A stretch of DNA of 62,500 bases, taken from NCBI GenBank assembly GCA_001643675.2, contig LSRY02000072.1, positions 2,501 through 65,000 of the forward strand. Direction: 5' to 3'. The translations under genes and the position numbers were made by a program. Shown here in pieces: positions 11,488 to 22,771 of the stretch; the stretch's first letter is position 1; every line of letters begins with the position of its first letter. Under the pieces are notes generated by a model, which was given only the letters and a program-made list of their open reading frames with translations, was not told the DNA's origin and did no database searches. The stretch is from Monocercomonoides exilis (taxonomy: Eukaryota > Preaxostyla > Oxymonadida > Polymastigidae).

Positions 11488-13257
11488 GAATTGTTAGGCT
11501 CTCGCTCTTTCTTCTCTTTTTGTTATTATTTCCTCCATTTCCCCTCAATGTAACTTTTCTTTTCCACAATCATTTTTCCTTTTTTTCCAGTCCGTTGCTG
11601 CATCTTCTCTCCTTTTTCACTTCTCCTTTTGGAAATCCTCCAATTTTTGATTCCAATTCATAGTTTCTAAAATCCTTTTCACATCTTATTCATCCAATTC
11701 TGCATATTCCACCAGAATTGTGAATCTTGCCATAAAATCTTCCAGTTGGATGTTTCTATCAAGCAATTTTATGGAAATGACAAAGGGAAATGACAAATCA
11801 CAAAAAAAAGTTGGATGCTTTCTGAATGAGAATGTCCAGCCAGCCCATCAGCTCCGACAAAAGAGTCGCCTCTGCCAAACATCCACAACAAATATGCAAA
11901 GCAAACTGCTTTTTCTCTTTCAAGCTCATCTTAAGCATTATCTGGTTATGCATCATACAAAACAGATGGCAGAAGTCACGAATGTCATCGTTGAATGCAA
12001 TGCAAACAATAGATAATCTCAAAACTTATGGTTCTTTCGCGAAATGAAAAGAAGGCGTTTCTTTCGATGGCATTCCTGTTCGTGATCAATCTGTATTCAT
12101 TCAAAGAACACCTTTAAAGAAAAATGAATGAAATAAAAAAATTCAAACCATTTTTTTATCCGAGAAATATTTTCCCATCTCCAACGGATTGGTAATTATC
12201 AGCCCAGCTGGCTTTTTTGCTCTCCAAAATTGCCTCTAACTACATTAAAAAACAGACAACTGAACAATAAATGAATGGCATAGAACATCATCGAAAGCAG
12301 AAAATCCTTTATGAAACCGATAATGAAGACAGGTGAAAATTCAAGTTCTCCATATAAATATGAAATGTATTCCTTTTCAAAGACTCATTCAACGCCATGT
12401 CTTTGTTGACAGCATGTCAGTAGGATTCATGCAAAATGCAAATGAGATTGTAATTGATGTCTGCTGAGTGCTTCGTTCAACTCGCTTCCTCCATTCTTCA
12501 ACACCCAATTCCCTTTCCTTTTCCATGGAACCAATCTTCCACCAAAAATCACACAAAACAAGTCCTGCGCATAAGATATGCCAAGTGAACTGCATTTCCC
12601 TCGAAATGAGCAAGCCGTTCAATTCAATCCTTCAGAAACATTCTGCTCGCTTTTTCTGCATCTTGCTTGAGTTATTTTTCATTCAAAATATCACAGTCGA
12701 TGTTGCATCATGTATTTTGCGATATACAACCAAGTTCAAATGCTGATTTCCTCCACCAATTCACTTTTCGCAAATAATCGATGCAAACAGCCACTCACTC
12801 ATCCATCTGTAGACAAAATCCATGCTCTTCTGTAATGCAATAACTCGCATGGGTGCGTCCGTGGTTGTACGCTTAAGCAGCTCAAACATGCTCTGGCTGC
12901 AGCAAATCATCAATCAAAAATCTTCACTTATAAAATTATAGGTTTAAAACCCTTATTTATTTGCACAAAAACAAGATTATTTTATTTTATAGATTTGCTT
13001 GTTTTGAGGCAAAAATCATTGATGGTGAAAGAGGTTTCGAATCCTATATTATTTAAAAAATTTTGATTTGGTGTTTTTAATTCTATTGATACTGTTACAC
13101 CACGAATATTTCGAAAATGAATTTAATAATTGTTTTAAATTCAACTTGCAATTTCACAGAGATCTTCAGATGAACAAAAATTTCTAGGTGTGTCTGTATT
13201 TCCGAACAAATGATTGCTTATTGATTTTATTTTTTTCTTTTTTGAACATTATTAAAG
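11486..13257. other. A+T-rich stretch containing an isolated exon-like fragment
   Basis: Most of this interval shows no convincing coding frame; 11720-12047 and 12389-12746 are open on one or both strands but lack supported starts or splice sites. One fragment, 12895-12761 on the minus strand, is described separately. Exon 1 of family copy 3 is expected near 13150-13187 but is not intact. Confidence 0.4.
12761..12895 (-). pseudogene. Isolated exon-like fragment, helical-repeat character
   Basis: This short minus-strand frame has clear coding composition, reading QSMFELLKRTTTDAPMRVIA and then LQKSMDFVYRWMSEWLF to a TGA. It is preceded by CTGCAG, a possible acceptor, and contains a GTGAGT that could be a donor. 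It looks like one or two helices of an alpha-solenoid protein. No neighbouring exon was found, so it is probably a gene relic. Confidence 0.35.
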
Positions 13258-14572
13258 AGAAACTCTCACAGTTGGAACAATGCACCGACGCTGAGCAGAA
13301 ACTGAAAATTGAAGAAATGAATGAAATAGTAGAAGAAATGAATAAATTTGACATTCATATTATTTTAGGTGTTCAAATATTTAACAAAATAAATGAAATG
13401 GTTGAAGGAAAAAAGCTTTCGATAGAAAATTCAATTTTACTGTTGATGATTGTCGGATATTGGAGAGAAATGAAAACGGCGTGGGTTAATAGCTTTGAAG
13501 TATCATCATTGCGCAAGAGCTTTGAGAAGATGATTATTGATGAAAATGGGAAAAAAGAGGAAAGGAATGATAATCTTCTTGTTGACCTTTGTGAATGCTA
13601 TCTTTTGTTAGTCAACACGTTAAATACAGAATCGATACCTATTTATATGTCTTGTCTTCTGAAAGCTGCGTTGAAGCAGGAGGAAAATGATGAGGCTCAG
13701 AAGGAAGTGGAAATGGCTTTATTAGCTTTATGTCACATTTGCGTATATAACGTATGAGTATTTCTATTTCCTTTTTGATGTTATTTATTTTTTCCGATTT
13801 TTGTTAGAATGTGCCAAAAAAACTGTATTTGAGTGAACTCAAAGAAATCATCAAATATCATCAGGAACATTACAATCTGACACGACTTGCCTATCAGTCT
13901 GCTTGGCAGTTTTTGATTTTCCGAATGAACATTGACGGAAACATGGAAGAAGTTATTGCGAATGAACTGCATTTTGGAAGAGAAGCAGCAAGAGAACTGG
14001 AAGAGCTGACGAGATGTGTTGATTGGAAGAGAAATACAGAGGAAAATGGAGGAAAAGAATCGAAAGAAATGCTTATAATCTGGAGATGGATCAATACATT
14101 GGAGGAATATTTTAATTCGTTCAAATTGTGGAACGCAGAACTTGTTGGGCTTTTAGGGTGCATCTTGAAATTATTTCTAGCAGCAAAGGATAATTACCCA
14201 GACTTTCGCGATGAATGCCTCATAACATTTGGAAGAGCAGCTGAAAACACATCTGTGGAAATTGATGCTTTGGTGAAGGAAGGTATTGTCGATCTCTTTT
14301 TTGAGGAAATGAAGCAATTCACTTTGGATGAAGATATTATGTGGAATTGTTTGAATTTCTTTTTGAAACTTTCAAAAAGATTGAAAGAAGAGAAGGAAGA
14401 TGAAAAGAAAGAAGAGGAAAGAAAGGAAGCGAAAAGAAAGATATTTGAAAGGATGGAAGAAGAAGGATTTGAAGATATCGTTGAAAGCCTTCATGATGAA
14501 ATTTCTTTTCAAAACGAAAAATATTATAATTCATTTTCTTTGAATATTTCTGATTATTTTGTGAATTCTTGA
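13258..14572 (+). CDS. Solenoid-like multigene family protein, copy 3 (exon 1 uncertain)
   Basis: Exon 2 (13258-13751, 494 nt, same length as in copies 1 and 5) and exon 3 (13808-14572) are open and join in phase 0 across a 56-nt intron with donor GTATGA. They give about 419 residues. Markers: LSQLEQCTD, VDLCECYLLL, LLKAALKQEE, YHQEHYNLTRLAYQSAW, ELHFGREAARELEEL, and a C-terminus LNISDYFVNS. Exon 1 should end in a KFT-like codon plus G before a GT. At 13176-13187 the frame CAA AAA TTT CTA G precedes GTGTGT, but the nearest ATG (13171) is one base out of frame and a stop lies upstream. So the start is either lost by a one-base change or lies elsewhere. Helical, Glu/Lys-rich; function unknown. 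Confidence 0.65.
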
Positions 14573-15053
14573 GGAAATGAGATGTTATTTATTCTGTAAC
14601 ACAAAAACTATCTTTTTCACTTTTATTCATTTCACTAAATGATAAAGAAAATAATAGAAATATTTTTATTTTATTTTTATTTTTATTTTCTTTTTCATCA
14701 AATTCTCTAATAAAGTAATTCAATCATAATTGAATTTTCTCTCACTCTTTCTTTCTCTTTCTTCTTTCTCTTTTGCATAGAAATCTTTTTTTGTTGTTCG
14801 TTTAATTTTCAGTTTCATTGCCCTTCACTTCCATTTCATTCATTGCCTGAAAGAGGCAGAAAGCCAATTAATAAGAGTAACATGTTGCCTTCCTTGTCGA
14901 AATAGAATGAAGAGGAAAAGAAAGATCACAGTCATTGAAATGAAGATAGATAATGCATGAATATGTGAGTAAGAGCGTGAAAATGAGGAAGAATGAAACG
15001 AAAAAGTAGAAACAGGATATGTTAATGAACAGACTGAATGAAATTAATGAGAT
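14573..15053. other. Shared 3' flank of family copy 3, then low-complexity spacer
   Basis: The segment 14621-14642 (TTTTATTCATTTCACTAAAT) matches the flank of copies 2 and 4. Beyond it are CT/TTTC-rich runs with no gene seen. Confidence 0.5.
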
Positions 15054-15563
15054 ATGAATGCTTTTTGTTTTTCTTGCTTCTTCCTTTTTTTCCTGTCTCT
15101 TGCGCTTGCGGATAATGCGGAGAATGCAGTGGAGATAGAGGAATTTTGTTGGAGAAGAATATCAACAAATGTCATTCTGCAAACATCGTGTAATTCTGAA
15201 AAAAAGCTCATCTGAATGATCTTGTGAAACGTATAAAAAAATTGCAGCCTGTGTTCTCTTTGAATGAGAAGTCGATTTGGTTGAAGGATAACAAAAGTGA
15301 AATCGTTATTGGGATGAAGTCAGAAAATACCATCAGTCACTGCAAAATCAACAATACAATTTCTCTGACTTCACTCTGTTGAATTTGAAAAGAAGAATAT
15401 GAGAAATTGATGATGATGGAAAAGAAAAATTTGATGAATCAGTGGAAGAAGGAGAAGGAGAAGGAGAAGGAGAAGGAGGAAGTGGATCCTTCGATTCCAA
15501 CGTTTTCTTCGAAGTTTCTAGTATTTTCAAATTTTGGTTTTTGATTGGCAAAATGTGAAAGAG
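15054..15563 (+). pseudogene. Broken gene for a secreted protein
   Basis: ATG at 15054 opens a 53-residue frame with a textbook signal peptide (hydrophobic FFLFFLSLALA, cleavage before DNAENAVEIEE). The frame ends at TGA 15213-15215 just after a run of seven A. A shift of one base in that run joins it to an open frame (LVKRIKKLQPVFSLNEKSIW, then IVIGMKSENTISHCKINNT), which ends at 15372-15374. A third segment with Glu-Gly repeats and SFDSNVFFEVSS follows from about 15394 to 15563. Turn-rich IGMKSENTISHCKI-type sequence suggests parallel beta-helix surface proteins. With a frameshift and an internal stop it is probably a pseudogene, unless the A run is a sequencing error. Confidence 0.5.
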
Positions 15564-16016
15564 AAAGATGGCCTGTGGATAACTTCATGGAACGCTCAGA
15601 ATTAGGAAAAGCTGAGAAGATATATAAATTAAATCGTAATAATAATATTGAAGCAAATAAGGAACATGAAAACCAGAAAACAGAAATTGATGAATTTAAA
15701 AATTGAATAAATATCGTTTTAAATAAGAAAGAAAAAAAGAATAGAAAAAATAAGTGAATAAAAAAATGAAAAACATTTCAATACCATTCACTTTTTCTTC
15801 TCCCTTTTATTTTTTATCCCCTTCCATCTTCATCCACACCTTGAAACATCAACACAACATCCTTCCTTCACCCCAGTTGGAATCACATTCGACGATAAAA
15901 TCAAAACAGCAGCAGAAAACTCTTCTTTCAGCTCTTTTTGAATTGGTCCCAACATTTCTGAAGAAAGAGCTGTAAAAACACAAATAGCATTTTTTCACTC
16001 AGTTTCGCGTCTGTCC
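15564..16016. other. A+T-rich spacer
   Basis: No coding region, repeat or RNA gene is recognised; a short plus-strand frame at 15754-15975 is low in complexity and unsupported. Confidence 0.4.
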
Positions 16017-16707
16017 TTATTCTTTTGACATGTCAAATTGCAATTCGCTCGCAAAATGTGTCATGTCAAAAACAAAAAACCCACCAAGTCTAGGGTTTTT
16101 CCGGATTGCATATATCTCCAATTGCTTCATTGAAAAGTGCTGTTTTCCTCTGAAAATGCTGTGGATTGCTTCAGAATTCTGACTGCAAAGCAATTCGAAG
16201 GCAGAAAAGATATAACAGAAGAGCAATGAGACAAAAAAGAGGAAAGCAGAGAAATGATTTTGAGAGGAGAGGAAGGAGAAGTTGCAGTGGGCGAAGGGAG
16301 GCATATGCCTAACTAGAGGAGAGAGAAAGCAGAGTTTGCTGTTACTAATGCTCTGAATGAGGAATTTGAAGATTTTGAGATTAAATTTGTTATTGAAAAA
16401 GATAAATTAATAAAGAATAATTTTTATAATCATAAAAAGCATATAAAAAGACAGTATTTTAAAAATGAAGATATAACAATAAATAAATAAATAAATAAAA
16501 ACCAGAAAAAGTTGAGAAACAAAGCAAACCTGTTCCACAATTGTGCCTTCTAGAACAGCCGCCCCAGCTTCACCGAGAACAATAGCGGATCTTGGGTCGA
16601 CAACACACTTTCATCTCCATCAAATATTGAAGTTTTTTCAATCACCACTCACCAAATCAATCTTTTCAGCACAAAAACAGCATTTTCTTCTTCTTCTTCT
16701 GCTTGTC
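16017..16707 (-). pseudogene. Exons of an unidentified minus-strand gene, possibly degraded
   Basis: A frame ending FCAEKIDL at 16653 is followed by GTGAGT. A 78-nt exon at 16607-16530 encodes CVVDPRSAIVLGEAGAAVLE and then GTIVEQ, with acceptor GAAAG and donor GTTTGC. A third frame from about 16344 to 16017 follows acceptor CATTCAG in the same phase and includes a hydrophobic segment (FLFFVSLLFCYIFSAFELL). All three join in frame through GT-AG sites, so a real or recently lost gene is likely. The small Ala/Gly/Val-rich exon resembles a repeat unit, but the family is not recognised. It may continue from the fragments at 16789-17155 and 17624-18326. Confidence 0.35.
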
Positions 16708-16788
16708 CGTTGTAGAAAATAAACTTTCTTTCTTTTTCTTTGAAATTTCTGAATTTAACCAAAAATTATTTCTTTTTCCTCAAATAAC

Positions 16789-17155
16789 TCATGAAATGCT
16801 CTGCTCTTCTTCGCCTCCTTCACAACACTTAACATTCTTCTTCTTCTGCTGCTGCTGCTGCTGTCCCTTCAGCCATCTCTTCGCATTCTCCCTCCTCCAC
16901 TCTCTCATCGCATCCACCAGCTCCATCCAATTCACCAGCACAAACGCTATTTTTGTTTCTCCTTAATCATCCCTGTCTAAATGTGAAAGATCATTCGTAT
17001 ATCCCAGCTGCTCTTGTGCCATTCAACTGTGTTGTGAATTCAACCAATTTCCAAAGGCAATTGACTGCTCTTTCCTCACACATAAGTTGCACTTTCCTGT
17101 CAAAAACAGAGCTTCTCATGTTTCTTTGACAAAACATCAGTTTCTTCATTAAAGA
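16789..17155 (-). pseudogene. Degraded minus-strand gene segment, helical-repeat character
   Basis: Frame one (about 17155-16999) reads LMKKLMFCQRNMRSSVFDRK, then CEERAVNCLWKLVEFTTQLN, and stops at TGA. A second frame begins after an AAATAG acceptor-like site near 16952 and reads FVLVNWMELVDAMREWRREN, a run of six Gln, Lys and Glu tracts, and TGA at 16789. The helical, Trp/Leu-spaced pattern recalls armadillo/HEAT repeats. No intact GT-AG join between the frames was found, so decay is likely. It lies in line with the fragments on either side. Confidence 0.35.
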
Positions 17156-17623
17156 CTGAAAACATTCGAGTTCAATTGATACAATTTCGAGTTGTTTGGG
17201 GGGAATTGTGTTGTCAATTCTTCTTTTTCTCCCCCTCCTTCTTCTTCCTCTTATTCTTCTTATTCTTTTTCTTTTTCTTATTTTTCTTCCTCCATTTCTT
17301 TGTTTTCTTCTGTTTCTTCAACGTTGCAAAGCTATTTCCTTCTGTTAAATCTGCTGTTTGCTCTGAAAGTGCTCAATTTTTTTGTGAAATGCTATCAGAA
17401 TGTTTGAGTTGGATGTAATTCGAAGAAATAAAGAAGTTGAAGACGAAGACGAAGATAAAGATGAAGATAAAGATGAAGATGAAGTCTGTATGAAACAATC
17501 TTGGCAGTGCTCAGCTTGCAACTGAGATAGAAGAGCGTTATGATTGAAGCGAATGTTCGGCTTGTTCCATTATGTTCTCATTTGTCTGAGTGAATCGTCT
17601 GCTAAATCCACTCTGGATGCAAC
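17156..17623. other. Low-complexity spacer
   Basis: Pyrimidine-rich TTC/TCC runs at 17215-17310 and a GAAGAT/GATGAA array at 17430-17483 dominate. No supported gene. Confidence 0.4.
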
Positions 17624-18326
17624 TCATGGCTCGTTTTGCTTGGTGCTTTCACTCATTTTAAGCATACCTCCTCTTCCTCCTTCTCCTCCTCCCCTTTCTT
17701 TTCCTTCCACAACAGCTCTGTTTGCATCCGTTCTGTTGCCTTTGCATATGCCCAGCCCGCTGCCAAACCTTGCGTCTATCACATTCTTTGATCCAACCAA
17801 CGCCCCAGCTCTAATCAAAACTCCCTTCTTCTGTTTGTTTCTCCGTTTCTTCTCTCCACTCGAACGATCCTCTTCGCTTAATGCATCGCTATAAAGGATG
17901 CTCTACTGCCGGCAGAGTGAAAGGATCAGGCAGGGTGCCCGGGCAGAGCACAAGGGAATACTCGCACGGAGGGCGAAGGATGTACGGCGCACAGAGAAAG
18001 GCAAAGACACAATGGGTGTAGGCTTTGGCAGACGAATGCATGTCATATTCTTCGGTGAAAGAGAAGTGTGTGTGAAGTGGCGGAAGCGTTGCAAGAAGAT
18101 TAAGATGGAAATTCTGCGGAACGATGTTGTGAGGAAGTCGTAGATGAATGAGGTTTCAAAGAATGGAGGGTCAGAACAAGATGCGTTGCATCACCCATTT
18201 CAGCTGAAGATGGCAATCGGAAAGATATCGAATCACGCTCGGCTTCTTCATGAATATAATTTTCACACACAAAGTCCAATCTCTTGGAGAAGCACTCGTT
18301 TTTTGGAACTTTTTTCTTTCCTCCTT
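17624..18326 (-). pseudogene. Degraded gene of unknown product, relatively G+C-rich
   Basis: Three minus-strand frames with good coding character follow one another. About 18326-18100: NECFSKRLDFVCENYIHEEA, then SISFRLPSSAEMGDATHLVL, to TAA. About 18165-17890, in another frame: LPHNIVPQNFHLNLLATLPP, then HCVFAFLCAPYILRPPCEYS. About 17870-17624: Lys/Arg-rich, then ARFGSGLGICKGNRTDANRA, to TGA. The overlaps and lack of splice sites point to frameshifts in a formerly continuous gene. G+C rises to over half around 17900-18010. No family recognised. Confidence 0.4.
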
Positions 18327-19017
18327 CATTTCCATTTCAATGAGAAAAATGTGCCAATGATAATGGTTCAGAGCCAATGGCTTAAACTACATTTAAAACT
18401 CCTCTTTCAAGCATTCCATCAACTTGCCTTTAAACGTATTCTTCTTTGACGTATCATTAGGCAGCTGTCTGTCATATTTTAATGTTCCAGAACCAAAATA
18501 TTCAGAAAAATGCTAATTCCAGTTTGACAATTGAGCAAGAGGTTTGCTTATTTGTAAATACATCTAAATGAGAAAAGTCGTTCTCCTTAAACGATTCAAT
18601 GAATGATTCAATTATTACTTGAAACAGCTTGACAGCAATTCGAATATCCAAAACTTTATCTGTGGCATTGGCAGATCCGTCATTTTTTCAAAAAATTCAA
18701 ATCACCAATGTTCTGTAAATTTTGAAAATTCTTTTACGCGATTAGCGCTGCAATAAAATCGCATTATTAATAAATAGGTGGAATATCATTCGAAATTTGC
18801 AAATTTCACCTGAAACATGAAGAGTTCAATTCTATAAAACTCTTTAGAAATAATTTCAACTCATGTCGATGTGGCAACTATTATAATAAGCAAGCAGAAG
18901 CTCCGCACACCTCAAAGTTCTCTTTTTTGCTCAAAAAACTCATGATCAATAAATAATATTATTTGAGTTTTTTTTTGCAAACAAAAAAAATAATTCACTT
19001 AAAAATAAAATTTGTCT
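18327..19017. other. A+T-rich stretch, nothing recognised
   Basis: No gene, repeat or RNA signal supported here. Confidence 0.4.
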
Positions 19018-19332
19018 GCATGATGTTACCAACTCCATCTGAAGCAGCATTCAATCGCTTTGTGAACGGGCTCACATCCATCTTGTTTGTTTCATTGAGC
19101 TTTAGAAAACATCCCTTTAAAAAGTGTTTGTCTTGTTTCCTTCCATCCGAATTGTCGAATCACTCAGAACATCGCTGAACAGCATTCCATCGATGTTGAA
19201 TAGCATCTAGATGAAAAAAACTTTCATTGACAGAGTGGAGATGCTGCTGCCGACAGCTAAGAATGCTGATAAATGCAAGAGAAAAGGAAAAGAAGAAAGA
19301 AATATAAGAAGAATAATCAGTCTGAATTTCAT
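19018..19332 (-). pseudogene. Broken gene for a secreted protein (5' part)
   Basis: ATG at 19332 starts a signal peptide (MKFRLIILLIFLSSFPFLLH, then LSAFLAVGSS). The same frame meets TAG after MKVFFI and continues as MLFNIDGMLFSDVLSDSTIR and MEGNKTNTF before TAA. A shift of one base leads into FLKGCFLKLNETNKMDVSPF and a further 15 residues. The Asn/Ser/Thr-rich pattern with recurring short hydrophobic strands fits an extracellular beta-helix protein. The nonsense codon and frameshift mark a pseudogene. Confidence 0.45.
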
Positions 19333-19870
19333 TTTTCTATCATGCATCAATAAAAAAGTAAATTGACAAAAAAGAAAATAAGCTTTGAGCTTCTTTTGCA
19401 TTTCCCTTCAAAATACAATTTGAATCAAAAAAATTAAATGTGGCAAGTGAGAAAACAGAATGCTTTAATTGCAAATTCAGTTGATGTGCATGAAAAAGAT
19501 ATGATAGAAATGTTGCTTATTAAAAAGAAAACAATGATGGTGATGAGAAAGAAGTCAAAAAATTCAGTGATATAAAATGAAAACATATTGAAGGAGGATT
19601 TCTTTCTGAAATAGTTATAGAAAACAGAAAATAAAAAGATGGATCGATAAGATATGTGAGATCTTCTTCCGTTCTGATGAAATATTAAAGCATGGATAAA
19701 AAATATTCTTTGGATAATTCAAAGAGGATTTCATGAAAACGAATTGAACAATCATTACATGAATCAACGAATTCATTGCACTTCTCTTTCAGGTCGAATG
19801 CAATTTTAAAGAAAACATCTAATTTCTTTAACTTTGATTGAATACATTCATTCATCCAAATATTAAATTA
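19333..19870. other. A+T-rich spacer left of transposon copy A
   Basis: No gene recognised. The TA target site of the transposon is at 19869-19870. Confidence 0.5.
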
Positions 19871-20232
19871 CAATCGGTGGAAAAAACGGTCGTTGGTGGG
19901 AAAAGCTGTAGTTCAAGTTGTTTGAACAGAAGAGTCTTTTGGAAAGAAAACATTAAAATTAGAAAGATTAAGAACATTCACACCTGTGAAAGTTCAACGA
20001 GATATATTTTTTCATTATTTACTGGTTATATGGCAGAAAAGTTCTCTGAACCTTCGAAATTTAAACAGCAGTTTGTTCAAACTGCTGTTATCAAAAATGC
20101 TTTATCGCATTGAATGATCAGAAGAAATGACTTGAATATAATATGATTTATTCTGAAATAGCTGTTTAAAAACAAATTTTGATCTTTATAAATAAAACTC
20201 TATCAAAAAAGTTTTTGATCGAATGCATAATA

Positions 20233-21942
20233 ATGGACGCTACAAAAAAAATCACTCCAAACATTCTTCATCGTTTGATGGCTACATCTGACTTCCGAAA
20301 ATATTCATCTCCATCACAAAAGATCTTCGAAATAAAAAAGAAATATGCTGTAACGTGGAAAACTGCTGTGGGATCCAAAGCTATTTCAAACGGTGCATGG
20401 GAAAGAGGAATAGCGGAGATGAAAGCAAATCGGGAAGTGGGGAAAATTGGCCGCCCATCAATAATTACAAGTGAACAACTGGAAAGAGTCGAAAACCAAG
20501 TCATCGCACTGCTGTCCGAACAAAAAATTATCAGAGTGAAGGACATTCAATCGATGGTTTTGCATGTTGATCTTTTTATTTTTTTGATAACTTTGTTTTT
20601 TTCGATCAAGGAAGTTTTCAATACAAGTTGTGAAAGTGACGAAGAAAGGAAAAAAGTCAATTTGAAATATGCCTTTGATCTCATAAAAAGAAGCTCAATA
20701 TTCAAGGCATGCATTTCCAGGCCTATGGAAATTGCAAAAATCCGTGCGCAATCACCAGAGACAATTCGTGAAGGGTACCAATAGTTGTCTTCCATTATTT
20801 CAACGAACAACATTGATTCGACAGACATATACAACTTTGATGAATCCTCTGTTCGTATTGGAGAAGGAACAGAAAAGCTTTTTGTTTGCCTAAAAAACCA
20901 AACGCCGCCTTCTCCTCCTGCATTACCAAAAACCGAAAATGCGACTTTATGTGTTTGCATTAGTGCCAACGGGTCTCATCTTCCACATATATTAATATAC
21001 CCACGAAAAAAGATGCCATAAGATTTTTCTTTTTTATCATTTTTCAATATATTATATGGGTTATTCTTTTTGAAAAGTCACAAATGTTTAATTTTCAAAT
21101 ACTTCAAAATTTTCATATTTTGCTCAAATATCTGTTTCCACTCACGAATCTTCTTTGGAACTAATGAAATAGCTTTATCAAGAAATAGATTTTATATTTG
21201 TGAAGTTTGGTATATGTTAACATCAATATGAGCTAAATATGAAAATTTTGATTTATTCGAGAATTAAACATTTGCGACTTTTCAAAAAGAATTACCCATA
21301 TATTGGTTCTTCATTAGGTTGGATAAATTTGGAAACATTTCGATTTATCATGATTCAGAAATGGATACAGCTGATTGCGAATAAACTGAAAATGTCAAAA
21401 TCTAAGAAAGCTCTGTTATTATTGGACAATCACATTATTCATTTTGATTCGGAGGTAATTTCGTTTGCTAATCATAACAATATCATCATCGAAACCTTTC
21501 CTCCAAACATGACACACCTTTAACAGCCGTGTGACAATTGCGTGTTTGCAAGATTAGAACTTGTTCTTCTAAATTCATTTGTCCGACCTACAAATTTAAC
21601 GACTTCTTCTTTCCGAAAAGCTTTGGCAGATGTGTTTCCAGAAGCTTTGTCTGCTGCAATTCTCCGTCTGTAATAAAATCTGCATTTTGAAACACTGGAG
21701 TTCATCCTGTTGCTGCCGCTCCTGTGTTATCCAAAGTGTGCGGCACAGCTTTGTCGTCAAAAACATCTTCTTCTTCAAATATATCCACGACAGATCTGAA
21801 GAAAAGCGTTTTTGGAGATTTTTCTCCAAAAGAAAAACGACAATTAAAAGAAAAAAGTCCACAAATACCTGCGATTGAGATTAAGGAAATGGAAATAACA
21901 CACGAAAAAGCAATAGCAAACGAAGAAAAAGGAGTAGAATAA
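20233..21942 (+). pseudogene. DDE transposase, pogo-like, inactivated
   Basis: The ATG at 20233 starts a DNA-binding region (KKYAVTWKTAVGSKAISNGA, then GKIGRPSIITSEQLERVENQ). The catalytic domain follows: first Asp in IYNFDESSVRIG, second Asp in LLLLDNHIIHFDSEV, third Asp in QPCDNCVFARLEL, with 35 residues between the last two (DD35D). ETFPPNMTHL before QPCD and NTGVHPVAAAP near the C-terminus are typical of pogo/Tigger-type transposases. Lesions: TAG after REGYQ, TAA within THL-QPCD, a frame change before the NTGVHP segment, and TGA within it, all shared with copy B. The MITE cuts the catalytic domain here only. The enzyme would have performed cut-and-paste transposition at TA sites. Confidence 0.85.
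21055..21300. mobile_element. MITE nested in transposon copy A
   Basis: A 246-bp insertion absent from copy B. Its ends are inverted repeats of about 40 bp (TATGGGTTATTCTTTTTGAA at the left; the mirror at the right has one or two changes), flanked by TA. It has no coding capacity. A related terminus occurs at 3302-3328 and a weaker one near 30586-30612. Confidence 0.85.
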
Positions 21943-22463
21943 GAAGCAGAGCAAAACGAAAGAGAAGGATCGGAAATAATGAAGAAAAGAAAAATAAGAC
22001 ATCGAAAAAAAAAAGAATTGATGATAATTATGTTTACGGAAATGAAATCAATTGCATTCACGAAGAGAAGGGAACATTTTCTTTTGATCAGAAAACAAAG
22101 TTAAGAACAAGAAAAAGGAGAAAAATTGAAGATGAATCCGATTCTGATATGAAAACTACAACAATTTGAATGGATCAATTTTTATTTTGAAGTTGATGTG
22201 AATGAAGATAATTATTTTTCTGATCTGCGTTGGTCTTATTTTTCCAATTCACATATCTTTTTAATATCAAACCAGGCTGTTGATGATAAAGTTTAAGACA
22301 TTTTTTTCTTTTATTTACTCTTATTTCTGTTCGACAAGCAATAATTATCAAAATTCAAAATGCTTCAGGCCATATCAAAAGAATAACAGGGTAGAAAAAT
22401 AACATTATTTTAGTTCCTCCAACTACCGCTTTTCCCACCAACGACCGTTTTTTCCACAGATGG

Positions 22464-22771
22464 TATCACTCTCCAGTGCACTTTCAAAAATGATTCTCAA
22501 GAAGAAATTATCATTTCATGCCCTTCATTCAAACCCGTTCTAACATTCAGAAATGACTTTTTCTGAAATATCCCCCTCCTCCCCAACATCTCACAACAGA
22601 AAAGTTGAGGATCCAAATCTTTTTTTGTATCTTGATTGTCCAATATTTTAAAATATCAAAGCTTTCTTGATGGAGTTGGTCTCTCAAATAATCGAAATTT
22701 TGACATTATCAAATTCTTTAAATTGTTTAATAGTTTGATGAATTTTGTTCAATTCTTTCTGAAAGTTTGTA
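22464..22771. other. Spacer between transposon copy A and the foldback element
   Basis: No gene recognised. It ends with the TA target duplicate (22770-22771). Exon 1 of family copy 4 would be expected here but was not identified. Confidence 0.4.

Larger units (their letters stand above)
19871..22463 (+). mobile_element. DDE transposon of the Tc1/mariner-pogo type, copy A
   Basis: The element is bounded by terminal inverted repeats of about 43 bp (19871-19913 and 22421-22463; core GGAAAAAACGGTCGTTGGTG) and flanked by TA on both sides, the target duplication of this superfamily. It encodes a broken transposase on the plus strand and has been interrupted by a 246-bp MITE (21055-21300). Without the MITE its length matches copy B (2348 bp at 36798-39145), to which it is nearly identical but inverted. 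Both copies share the same inactivating changes, so neither could have moved by its own protein. Confidence 0.9.

Noticed and set aside
12840-12905. tRNA-like look of the sequence around GTGCGTCCGTGGTTGTACGC
   Set aside because: No box B or pairing arms; the minus strand encodes a good protein fragment here.
20770-21525. In-frame TAG and TAA beside Gln codons in the transposase, suggesting a code where TAA and TAG mean Gln
   Set aside because: Genes in the window end with TAA (RBR, V-ATPase, giant protein), TAG (family copy 1) and TGA (copies 3 and 4), and the transposase also carries a TGA and a frameshift, so decay explains the stops better.
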